Position numbers and translations under genes: made by a program
NCBI RefSeq assembly: GCF_000350105.1
Contig: NZ_CAIY01000088.1
Coordinates: forward strand, 31,792 to 95,791
Length of the DNA stretch: 64,000 bases
Direction: 5' to 3'
DNA from: Richelia intracellularis HH01
GTDB taxonomy: Bacteria > Cyanobacteriota > Cyanobacteriia > Cyanobacteriales > Nostocaceae
Notes under the pieces: generated by a model
Databases searched by the model: none
What the model was told of the DNA's origin: nothing
What the model saw: only the letters and a program-made list of their open reading frames with translations
In this document: one piece after another, positions 55,075 to 64,000 of the stretch
Layout: every line of letters starts with the position of its first letter
Numbering within the stretch: position 1 is the stretch's first letter

Positions 55075-56444
55075 TAATAGATGAAGATAATGTAAGTTTT
55101 TGGATAGATTTCTTATGCTAAAGTACATTAGCGGATTTACGTTGATGTATTCTTCCAATGACTTGTGTTAGGTTTCTTGCTGTTGCCATATTACTTTTAA
55201 ATTCTTGAAATAGTACTGTTGTCGTACTTAACTTTTATGGTGTTCTACATATGCAAGTATAAATGTTAATTAGAGCTTATTCATTTTTACCAGCAGGTGC
55301 TTTCCTCATATTGCTGAGGTTAATTAATTATGATTTTTAGTTATTTTTGAATAAGTGAACAGATAGTGGGAGGCAAAGTCCGTAATACTGCTATATTATT
55401 CATACATATTATTATATTCAACGGTAACTCTTAGGTTTTGCCTGAATGGGTGTTATTTTGTAAACCCTCCTGTGCTAAAGCATTAATATTGCTTCATGCA
55501 ATTCATGTTATTTCAGACAGTAATAAGTAATTAGATGAAGATAAATATAAGGAAATATAATTTAGGTTTAATAGATTTTACTTACATCTTGTTTGTTAAT
55601 TTTATCTAAACTAGTGCATAATAATGCCATTAATATTAAACTTATGTATAAATTTTTGAAGGTATAATTTAATCAATTAAGATACTTTGAATATTGCGTT
55701 TATACTAAGTCTCTTCTTATTTAAGACTTGCTAATGATTAAAGTGAATCTTTCATTGTGTGTATGCAGAATTACATATAATATGAGCAATACACATTTTT
55801 TGTTAGTGACTGGGATAACACAGCAAAATAATCATTATTCTGTGTTTTGTTTGATTAAACCGCATATAATTCAAAAGCAGTTAGTACGAAGTACTATCCT
55901 GGCTAGGTTAAGATTCCATTAACTGTTATAAATTGTCTCTAAATTCTAATATTAAAACTCAGCTTTCACAAAATGATTGTTAATTGCAAGAATTCTTTTG
56001 TAGTTCGAAGAATACCCGTATTCAAAAATCTCTACAACGTTTGATAGAGTTTATAAAACAAGTGAAGCCATATTTGTTTATGATCCTAAGAAAATTATTT
56101 TGGAAGCTTTATTTGGTATTACTCATTATTTTACGTAGCTAGGTTTTTGACTATGTTATGATGTCTATGGTTTGTATTGCTATTATGTGAGGTTCCTTAC
56201 CTTAGATAACTTAAACTCAATATAAATTCCCATCATTTTTAATGCTTGTGGTGTATGTGTCCACCATTTTTTATAAAGAAACTCATAATTCCCAGGAAAA
56301 GTGTTCTTTATAATCTATTTATAAGCAGGATAAATTCTTGTGAGAATACATCAATTTATTTTCTTTATCCTAATAAGGATACAGTAAAATATGTATTTAT
56401 AATTTTTTCATATATTATTTACTATAAATTTAAATTTCCGAAAA
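55075..56444. other. Intergenic gap, about 1.4 kb
   Basis: Nothing recognisable follows the patX-like gene. A small dyad CCTCA/TGAGG occurs near 55304-55319. Plus frames at 55728-55922 and 56246-56455 lack ribosome binding sites and family resemblance. Confidence 0.45.
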
Positions 56445-56693
56445 TTACCACTTGAGGTATGCAGCCTCAAGACCCTGCTCAACTTTAATTTTACTATCCT
56501 TCTCAAACCAAATAATCACATGCTCAGAAGTTAAGTCTTCTATAGCTAAATCATACTCCTGAGCTATGTATGTCAAAAGTCTCAATGACGAAATTGTCAA
56601 ACGAGTTAGAAACTTTTCTGGGGAAGAGAGCAAAGCCTCATTAATCCTATTTAATTCTTCTACTGTTAAAAATTGTTCTGATGTTGAATTCAT
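56445..56693 (-). CDS. Unknown small acidic helical protein, 82 residues
   Basis: The protein begins MNSTSEQFLTVEELNRINEALLSSPEKFLTRLTISSLRLLTYIAQEYDL. It is predicted as mostly helical and soluble, with two amphipathic segments and a C-terminal KVEQGLEAAYLKW. It looks coding: balanced composition, no low complexity, and a sensible start. I believe similar small proteins occur in other filamentous cyanobacteria but cannot name the family. It is on the sufR strand, 120 bases downstream of it and beyond a strong hairpin, so it is probably transcribed separately. Confidence 0.6.
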   Translation of the reverse strand: MNSTSEQFLTVEELNRINEALLSSPEKFLTRLTISSLRLLTYIAQEYDLAIEDLTSEHVIIWFEKDSKIKVEQGLEAAYLKW

Positions 56694-56772
56694 AAAATTG
56701 GCTCTATATTTAAACTGAATATTAAGGATGATAATATTTATATGGGCTAATGCAATTAGGTATTTTTATACC

Positions 56773-56820
56773 GAAATAATTAAAAGTGAATAACCTAAGT
56801 TATTCACTTTTAATTATTTC
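56773..56820. terminator. Perfect 22-bp hairpin overlapping the sufR stop
   Basis: The arms 56773-56794 and 56799-56820 are exact complements with a loop of CTAA; the core is AAAAGTGAATAAC/GTTATTCACTTTT. The right arm contains the sufR stop codon (56814-56816). Read on the minus strand it directly follows sufR, so it is a likely terminator, although AT-rich. Confidence 0.65.
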
Positions 56821-57497
56821 TTTATCTGTAGCAAATAACCACAATTATGCTCACCATTTATAATCCATTGAGTGCGTTCAACTGTGAAATCTGGTAGTAT
56901 TGCGGTAAACATTTCCAATTCATGTTCACAAATGCTGGGGAAAGACTTAGCCACATTAGAAATCGTGCAATTATGTTCGACAAATAAAAAACGGCTACCA
57001 GCTTCATCCACTTGTGTTCTATTTGAATCTACAGCATAAAACTCTGCCATGTAGCCCTCATCTCTTCTTAATTTAGCTAATGCAGCAACTCTCTCCTTCA
57101 AGGAAGCATCACCCAAATGATTTCGGTACTCTTCAGCTTTCCGTTCCCACTGTTTTTTTAGAATACTACCAACCTGTTCCTGTCCAATGGTATCACTAAC
57201 TGTGTCCAACAGAGAAACAGCAAAATCCCCACAACCATTTACAAGTTCCCGACTTAGTCTTTCCCTACCTTTATAACTTAATTTGTATACGTGTTGTGGT
57301 CTTCCAATTCCATCCGTCACTTTGGATGAGTACAATACAAGTCCTTCAGCCTGCAAACTTTTGAGATGCCGACGAACTGCTTGGGGACTTATATCCAAGA
57401 GTGCAACGAGTTCTGCAGTCTTAACTTGTGAATGCTTAAGTATATATTCCAATATATCATGCTTTGTTGAGGGCTGTTGGATAGTCACCATCGTCAT
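56814..57497 (-). CDS. sufR: SufR, iron-sulfur regulated repressor of the suf operon
   Basis: The 227-residue protein has an N-terminal DeoR/ArsR-like helix-turn-helix (about 8-60; DILEYILKHSQVKTAELVALLDISPQAVRRHLKSLQAEGLV) and a C-terminal cysteine set (CTISNVAKSFPSIC then EHNCGY), which in SufR holds a 4Fe-4S cluster. With its cluster SufR represses suf; when iron-sulfur clusters are short it lets go. It diverges from sufB, and a perfect operator-like palindrome lies 28 bases upstream of its start, so it should also repress itself. The start at 57497 (MTMVTIQQPSTKHDILEY) fits the family. Intact. Confidence 0.96.
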   Translation of the reverse strand: MTMVTIQQPSTKHDILEYILKHSQVKTAELVALLDISPQAVRRHLKSLQAEGLVLYSSKVTDGIGRPQHVYKLSYKGRERLSRELVNGCGDFAVSLLDTVSDTIGQEQVGSILKKQWERKAEEYRNHLGDASLKERVAALAKLRRDEGYMAEFYAVDSNRTQVDEAGSRFLFVEHNCTISNVAKSFPSICEHELEMFTAILPDFTVERTQWIINGEHNCGYLLQIKK

Positions 57498-57524
57498 CCC
57501 AAAAAATCACTTTAAAATTTTACT

Positions 57525-57546
57525 TTAACAACAATATTGTTGTTAA
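57525..57546. promoter_or_regulatory. SufR operator, CAAC-N6-GTTG palindrome
   Basis: A perfect 22-bp palindrome is centred between 57535 and 57536, with core CAACAATATTGTTG (57529-57542). The reported SufR site in cyanobacteria is CAAC-N6-GTTG, matched exactly. It is 28 bases before sufR and 173 bases before sufB, suiting control of both directions. Confidence 0.88.
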
Positions 57547-57718
57547 TCTAGCGTAGAATAAGAACAGGTTAGACAATAATTCAGTAATTTTGGTAATTAT
57601 ACTTCATAATAACAGCCAAGCCACAAAGTTTGTCATTTAACTTGAAGGTAAGTGTTATGTAAAACTGACCTTCTACATCCCAAAGAAAAATCCTCAAAAA
57701 CACAACCCAGAAAAACCA

Positions 57719-59155
57719 ATGAGTGCCAGTGTTAAAACCCTAGTTAGTCAGCCATACAAGTACGGCTTTGTTACTGATATTGAGGCTGATACTATTCCCC
57801 GTGGACTAAATGAGGATATAATTAAGCTCATTTCTGCGAAAAAGAATGAACCAGAGTTCATGCTGGACTTTCGCCTCAAGGCTTATAGTAAATGGAAGAA
57901 AATGACGGAGCCAGACTGGGCAGATATTAATTATCCCCCAATCGATTATCAAAATATTATTTATTACTCTGCACCTAAGCAAGCTGAGAAGAAGAAAAGC
58001 TTGGATGAGGTAGATCCCACATTGTTAGAAACCTTTGAGAAGTTAGGTATTCCTCTTTCAGAGCAGAAAAGATTATCTAATGTAGCAGTAGATGCCATCT
58101 TCGATAGTATCTCCATTGCTACTACTTTCAAAGATAAGTTAGCAAAAGATGGAGTGATTTTCTGCTCCATCTCTGAGGCGATTAAAGAATATCCAGAATT
58201 GGTCAAGAAGTATTTGGGAAGTGTAGTTCCTATTGCAGATAACTATTTTTCAGCCCTAAATAGTGCTGTGTTTAGTGATGGCTCATTTGTATATATTCCC
58301 AAGGGTGTGAAGTGCCCAATGGAACTATCTACCTACTTCCGCATTAATTCTGGAGATACAGGGCAGTTTGAGCGTACATTGATTATTGCTGATGAAGGCA
58401 GTTATGTATCATATTTGGAAGGCTGTACCGCACCAATGTACGATACTAATCAGTTGCATGCGGCTGTGGTAGAACTTATTACCTTAGATAATGCGGAAAT
58501 TAAGTATTCTACTGTCCAAAATTGGTATGCTGGCGATGAAAATGGGAAAGGAGGAATTTATAACTTTGTTACAAAACGAGGATTATGTCAGGGGATGAAT
58601 TCCAAAATTTCCTGGACACAGGTTGAAACTGGTTCGGCAATTACTTGGAAGTACCCTAGTTGTGTATTAGTTGGTGATAATTCTGTAGGTAATTTTTACT
58701 CAGTGGCATTAACAAATAATATGCAGCAGGCTGATACAGGAACAAAAATGGTACATGTTGGCAATAATACTCGCAGTACTATCATTTCCAAGGGTATTTC
58801 TGCTGGTAAATCTAGTAATAGTTACCGCGGATTGGTAAAGATTAATCCTAATGCAGAGAGAACAATAAATTATTCCCAGTGCGACTCAATGTTAATAGGG
58901 GATAATGCTCATGCCAATACTTTCCCTTATATTCAAGTCCAAAATCAAACTGCAAAGGTGGAACATGAGGCTTCCATTTCCAGAATGGGAGAGGAGCAAA
59001 TATTTTACTTTGCTCAACGGGGCATTTGCATGGAAGATGCAGTATCAATTATGGTCAGTGGCTTCTGCAAGGATGTGTTCAATCAATTACCAATGGAATT
59101 TGCCGTGGAGGCTGATAGACTGTTAAGTCTAAAGTTAGAAGGAAGTATTGGATAA
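57719..59155 (+). CDS. sufB: Fe-S cluster assembly scaffold protein SufB
   Basis: SufB with SufC and SufD forms the SufBC2D complex, where iron-sulfur clusters are built before transfer to apoproteins. The 478-residue protein contains [19 protein letters not shown], a beta-helix core with [23 protein letters not shown], and the conserved end [30 protein letters not shown]. Length is normal. It is the first gene of sufBCDS, facing sufR, and its upstream region holds the SufR operator. Cyanobacteria rely on this pathway, so the gene should be essential. Intact. Confidence 0.98.
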   Translation: MSASVKTLVSQPYKYGFVTDIEADTIPRGLNEDIIKLISAKKNEPEFMLDFRLKAYSKWKKMTEPDWADINYPPIDYQNIIYYSAPKQAEKKKSLDEVDPTLLETFEKLGIPLSEQKRLSNVAVDAIFDSISIATTFKDKLAKDGVIFCSISEAIKEYPELVKKYLGSVVPIADNYFSALNSAVFSDGSFVYIPKGVKCPMELSTYFRINSGDTGQFERTLIIADEGSYVSYLEGCTAPMYDTNQLHAAVVELITLDNAEIKYSTVQNWYAGDENGKGGIYNFVTKRGLCQGMNSKISWTQVETGSAITWKYPSCVLVGDNSVGNFYSVALTNNMQQADTGTKMVHVGNNTRSTIISKGISAGKSSNSYRGLVKINPNAERTINYSQCDSMLIGDNAHANTFPYIQVQNQTAKVEHEASISRMGEEQIFYFAQRGICMEDAVSIMVSGFCKDVFNQLPMEFAVEADRLLSLKLEGSIG

Positions 59156-59378
59156 TATCATTTTTAGATGTTGAATTTTGAAATGTTTACAGTTAAATAA
59201 GTCCTTCAACTTTTATTACGTCTTACACAGTAAGTAAGTATTTATGGGGGATTTTACATTGCACTCATCTGAATTGATAGAAAACAGGCATTGGCTAAAA
59301 TTTTTTCCAGGTTGCACTCTAATGAAGAATGCAGGGAATTAAATAAACAGAAATAGAGAGTTTAAGAGAGATAGAAGG

Positions 59379-60167
59379 ATGATTGTAGAGAATGGCGAAG
59401 TGATTTTGTCTATTAGGGATTTAAGGGCAAATGTTTGTGGTAAAACAATTCTCAGGGGTGTAAATCTAGAAGTACGCGCAGGGGAAATCCATGCAATTAT
59501 GGGGCCAAATGGTTCTGGTAAAAGTACTTTTGCCAAGGTTTTAGCAGGACATCCTACTTATGAGATGACTGGTGGAGAAGTGATTTTCCAGGGTAAGAAT
59601 CTTTGTGAAATGCAGCCGGAAGAGAGGGCAAGACTTGGAGTATTTCTGGCATTTCAGTATCCTCTGGAAATTCCAGGGGTGAGTAATTTGGATTTCCTCA
59701 GGCTAGCTTACAATTCTAAACGCAATTACCAGGGTTTGGAGGAGATAGAACCCTTAGATTTTGAAGACTTAGTGCATGAAAAACTAGATATGGTTGGAAT
59801 AGACCCAAATTTTTTAACTCGAAGTGTAAATGAGGGCTTTTCTGGTGGAGAAAAGAAGCGAAATGAGATTTTGCAAATGGCCATTTTAGAGCCTAAGTTA
59901 GCTATTCTGGATGAAATAGATTCTGGCCTGGACATTGATGCCCTGAGAAGTGTTGCAAATGGGGTAAATCAGCTAGCAAGTTCAGAAAATGCCACAATTA
60001 TCATTACCCACTACCAAAGGCTACTTGATTATATTGTTCCAGATTATGTCCATATTATGGCAAGAGGGCAAATTGTTAAGTTTGATGGTAAGGAATTAGC
60101 TTTGGAATTGGAATCTCGTGGTTACAGTTGGATTTTAGAGGAAACTGAAGCAAAGGTGGGTGCATAA
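59379..60167 (+). CDS. sufC: Fe-S cluster assembly ATPase SufC
   Basis: An ABC-type ATPase that drives the SufBCD scaffold. The 262-residue protein has Walker [17 protein letters not shown] (about residues 41-56), Q-loop [13 protein letters not shown], signature [14 protein letters not shown], Walker [17 protein letters not shown] and the switch histidine in [10 protein letters not shown]. The start [15 protein letters not shown] is preceded by AGAAGG. Its stop overlaps the sufD start by one base, implying translational coupling; a 223-base gap separates it from sufB. Intact. Confidence 0.98.
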   Translation: MIVENGEVILSIRDLRANVCGKTILRGVNLEVRAGEIHAIMGPNGSGKSTFAKVLAGHPTYEMTGGEVIFQGKNLCEMQPEERARLGVFLAFQYPLEIPGVSNLDFLRLAYNSKRNYQGLEEIEPLDFEDLVHEKLDMVGIDPNFLTRSVNEGFSGGEKKRNEILQMAILEPKLAILDEIDSGLDIDALRSVANGVNQLASSENATIIITHYQRLLDYIVPDYVHIMARGQIVKFDGKELALELESRGYSWILEETEAKVGA

Positions 60168-61510
60168 TGAATATGCAAGTATTTCCCAATATGATCGCTA
60201 ATTCTGATACTGCTGCTTTGAGTTCCACCTTGTTAAATAGAGACACTTATCTAGTAAACCTTTTAAATAAGGTAAGTGCAAGTAAAAGACAAGGTTGGTT
60301 GCAAGAATTAAAGGATCTTTCTGCTAATTATGTTCGTCATTCTGTAATTCCTAATACACGTGAGGAAGAATGGCAATTCACCGACTTATCTGCACTACGT
60401 AAGTTAGAGTTATCTGTGGGGAAGAAATATGATCTATCTGAGGATGATGTTCCATATTTTCCCGAAGCAAAAATACGATTGGTATTTATTAATAGTATAT
60501 ATACGCCAGAGTTATCAACCACTGCCAAATTGCCTAGTGGGGTTTTAGTTAGCAATTTGGCCAGTTTACCATTAGGACATATTGAAAGAGTACAACAGTA
60601 TATAGCAAGATCAAAAGGTGATTGGGAAGTTTTTACTGCTTTGAATACGGCAGGAATTAATGATGTTGGGGTAGTATGGATATCTGAAAATGTGGTGCTG
60701 GAAGAACCTATTCACATAGTATTTATTACTGCTGGAGAAGAAGCAGCAGCAATTTCCCAACCCCGTTGTTTAGTAGTTGGGGAAACCAGCTCCCAGGCAA
60801 CCTTGGTGGAAGAACATACAAACTACAAAAATACTAAGGGCGTATATTTTTCTAATTCAGTAACAGAGATTTTTGTCAATGAGAATGCCCAAATAAACCA
60901 TACACGAATAGAAGCAGATAATATGGAGGCATTCCATATTGGTAAAACTACTGTTACTCAAGAGAAACACAGCTCTTATAGCTGTCATTCAATCTCCTTG
61001 GGAGGTAAACTATCCCGCCACAATTTAGAAATTTTACAAGCTGGTGAAGACACAGAAACTACCCTCAACGGTTTAACAATAATTGGTGGTCAACAATTAG
61101 CTGATACACATAGCGTAATTTTGCTGAATCATCCTCATGGTAAAAGTCGCCAGCTACATAAATACATTTTGGTGGACAAAGCCCATGGGATATTTAGCAG
61201 TAAGGTAGTTATGCCTAAATCTGCCCAGTTAAATGATGTGGAGCAGTTAAATCATAATTTGCTATTGTCCCCCAAAGCTAGGGTAGATACCAAACCCCAA
61301 CTGTTAATTTCAGCAGATAATGTGAAATGCTCCCATGGTGCTACGACTAGCCAATTAGAAGACAATGAAATCTTCTACCTAAAAAGCCGTAGTCTTAATG
61401 AAGACAGCGCCCGTAAACTTTTAATTCAAGCCTTCGCAGCTGAAATTATTAACCGTATATCTTTACCCTCACTCCAGGAAAGACTAGTTAAAACAGTTAA
61501 CCAGTTTTAG
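60167..61510 (+). CDS. sufD: Fe-S cluster assembly protein SufD
   Basis: SufD is the SufB paralogue that completes the SufBC2D scaffold and is needed for iron entry. The 447-residue protein has NTREEEWQFTDLSALRKLE in its N-terminal helical region, then the beta-helix core with HSISLGGKLSRHNLEI and LLSPKARVDTKPQLLISADNVKCSHGATTSQLEDNEIFYLKSR near the end. ATG 60167 overlaps the sufC stop (TAATG), and a second ATG two codons downstream is also possible. It is followed by sufS after 35 bases. Intact. Confidence 0.97.
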   Translation: MNMQVFPNMIANSDTAALSSTLLNRDTYLVNLLNKVSASKRQGWLQELKDLSANYVRHSVIPNTREEEWQFTDLSALRKLELSVGKKYDLSEDDVPYFPEAKIRLVFINSIYTPELSTTAKLPSGVLVSNLASLPLGHIERVQQYIARSKGDWEVFTALNTAGINDVGVVWISENVVLEEPIHIVFITAGEEAAAISQPRCLVVGETSSQATLVEEHTNYKNTKGVYFSNSVTEIFVNENAQINHTRIEADNMEAFHIGKTTVTQEKHSSYSCHSISLGGKLSRHNLEILQAGEDTETTLNGLTIIGGQQLADTHSVILLNHPHGKSRQLHKYILVDKAHGIFSSKVVMPKSAQLNDVEQLNHNLLLSPKARVDTKPQLLISADNVKCSHGATTSQLEDNEIFYLKSRSLNEDSARKLLIQAFAAEIINRISLPSLQERLVKTVNQF

Positions 61511-61518
61511 GTTTCTGA

Positions 61519-62807
<1,289 letters not shown>

Positions 62808-64000
62808 ATCTTGACCTACATTGACTTTAGTTACTAGGTTCTTCAGAGAGCAAGGTATGTTTTTGAGAAGCTTTCACTCAGCATGATCAATGTGAGTATG
62901 AGTGGGTAATAAATAATTGTTTGTGGGTGATATGAGTGAAATTTAGTGTAGGAACTTGGAACATTCACAAGATTGAGTTACCAACAATGTAAATAATAGT
63001 TAGGAGACTAGCATTATTATTTACATTAAATCACTTTTCAAACACCACCTTAACTAATTAGATAGTGGTAATCAGTTTATTTAAAAGCATCTCCCACTCT
63101 GGCTTAAAAATAAAACATAATCATCTTGTGTATTAGATTTGCTAAAATGCCTTGATTTTCATAAACAACATTTGATAAATACCATTACACCAGATGTTGT
63201 TTATGTTTTGTAATACTAAAAAGTCTACTGTACTTCTATCTTAACCTAAACCAGGTGAATCAGGAAATCAATTTATACTCTATGATCATTAATATTGCTT
63301 ATTCAACTCTAAATATGTATAAAATCTGATAAAAACATTCCTCTTCTAAGAATGCTAATTACTAGTTTAGGAGTGTTACAGGGTGACGAGTATGATAGTC
63401 CCATTTTTCTTCAGCTTTAAAAAAAGGCCCAAAGTATTATGAATAACATCTATAATCAATGCTAATGAGAATATACAAATTGTGATGAATACATGTGCAT
63501 AATACGTATACTTCGAATATATGTATATAAATTTAATTATGGTTAGATTATATTTATAATACTACAGAAAATATTAATAAAAAATAGGATTAAAAATTAA
63601 GAAATAAGGGGCTATTCACTATTTAAATCCAAATCAAAAACAGTTAGAAACGCTAGATATAGAATAATTTAATAATAATCAAAATCAACGTTAAATAAAA
63701 AAGATTACCAATTAAATATTGATTTTTCAAGTTTCTTTTAGAAAGAGGTAAATTTACTTACTGCTATATTAACTAAGTTAACAGTATATTCCTATAATTT
63801 TTTTTAAGTGGATAATTTTCTGATAGCTTGTAATTAAATAAATTAGATAAAGTACTCTCAAAGAGAAAATAAATATAATCATAGCTTGACTATATATTTT
63901 ATATATTTAACTCGAAGAGGAAGTACAAATTGCTTTGATATGATGAGTTATAGTAATTAAAATAAAATAGTATCCGATAGCTATTTGTAAATATTGAATC
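62808..64000. other. Gap downstream of the suf operon, to the window end
   Basis: About 1.2 kb with no recognisable gene. One hairpin at 63160-63205 is listed. The last ~500 bases are extremely AT-rich. Confidence 0.45.
63160..63205. terminator. 12-bp hairpin downstream of sufS
   Basis: CATAAACAACAT (63160-63171) pairs exactly with ATGTTGTTTATG (63194-63205) around a 22-base loop, followed by TTTTG. It is about 350 bases past the sufS stop and could end the suf transcript. Confidence 0.35.

Noticed and set aside
55728..55922. 64-codon plus frame downstream of the patX-like gene
   Set aside because: No Shine-Dalgarno, no domain; composition like the surrounding noncoding DNA.

Overview
The window reads as chromosomal DNA of a filamentous, heterocyst-forming cyanobacterium (Nostocales type) with an AT-rich, eroding genome. 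The evidence is the allophycocyanin core cluster (apcE with four linker repeats, apcA, apcB, apcC), ndhM, the photosystem I assembly gene ycf37, the cyanobacteria-specific regulators PlmA, SufR and Rre1/Ycf29, and two genes pointing to heterocyst patterning. These are a PatX-like secreted RGSGR protein and a small protein resembling the Npun_R1517/Asr1734 family. Gaps of 0.7-3.3 kb with no recognisable genes, short tandem duplications, gene scraps and two poly(A) frameshifts resemble the reduced genomes of symbiotic Nostocales such as Richelia. That placement is inference; no rRNA or other marker settles the species.

Layout. 1-6 kb: 5' part of a PP2C-type phosphatase, ndhM, the small heterocyst-type gene, a possible structured RNA, and rre1. 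6.5-11.5 kb: mnmG, two small unknown genes, and a frameshifted acyl-CoA dehydrogenase-like gene. 11.8-15.6 kb: a Ser/Thr kinase fused to a formylglycine-enzyme-like domain, a solute-binding protein, and rplT-rpmI. 16.7-21.9 kb: apcE-apcA-apcB-apcC on the minus strand. 22-31 kb: ycf37, pepP, phoH, rpsP, ffh, tRNA-Cys, thrC and a small unknown gene. 32.6-38.6 kb: plmA, an alpha/beta hydrolase, and the tig-clpP-clpX proteostasis operon. Divergent from tig, 39.8-44 kb carries asd, dapA and rnj. 45-53 kb: a YN-type caspase-like protein, rpmF, and a histidine kinase-aldehyde dehydrogenase pair. 53-56.4 kb is nearly empty except for the patX-like gene with an upstream DIF1 motif. 56.4-62.8 kb: sufR facing sufBCDS, with a SufR operator between them.

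The genes form a few working units. SufR and SufBCDS make iron-sulfur clusters; asd, dapA and thrC belong to aspartate-family amino-acid synthesis; Tig, ClpP and ClpX handle protein folding and turnover; the apc genes build the phycobilisome core. Most intact genes are housekeeping. The most notable signals are the patX-like gene and the two genes (sufS and the acyl-CoA dehydrogenase) broken at an A8 tract where A9 would restore the frame. sufS should be essential, so slippage at poly(A) tracts or a systematic homopolymer sequencing error must be considered. No insertion sequence, prophage, CRISPR array or defence system was recognised.
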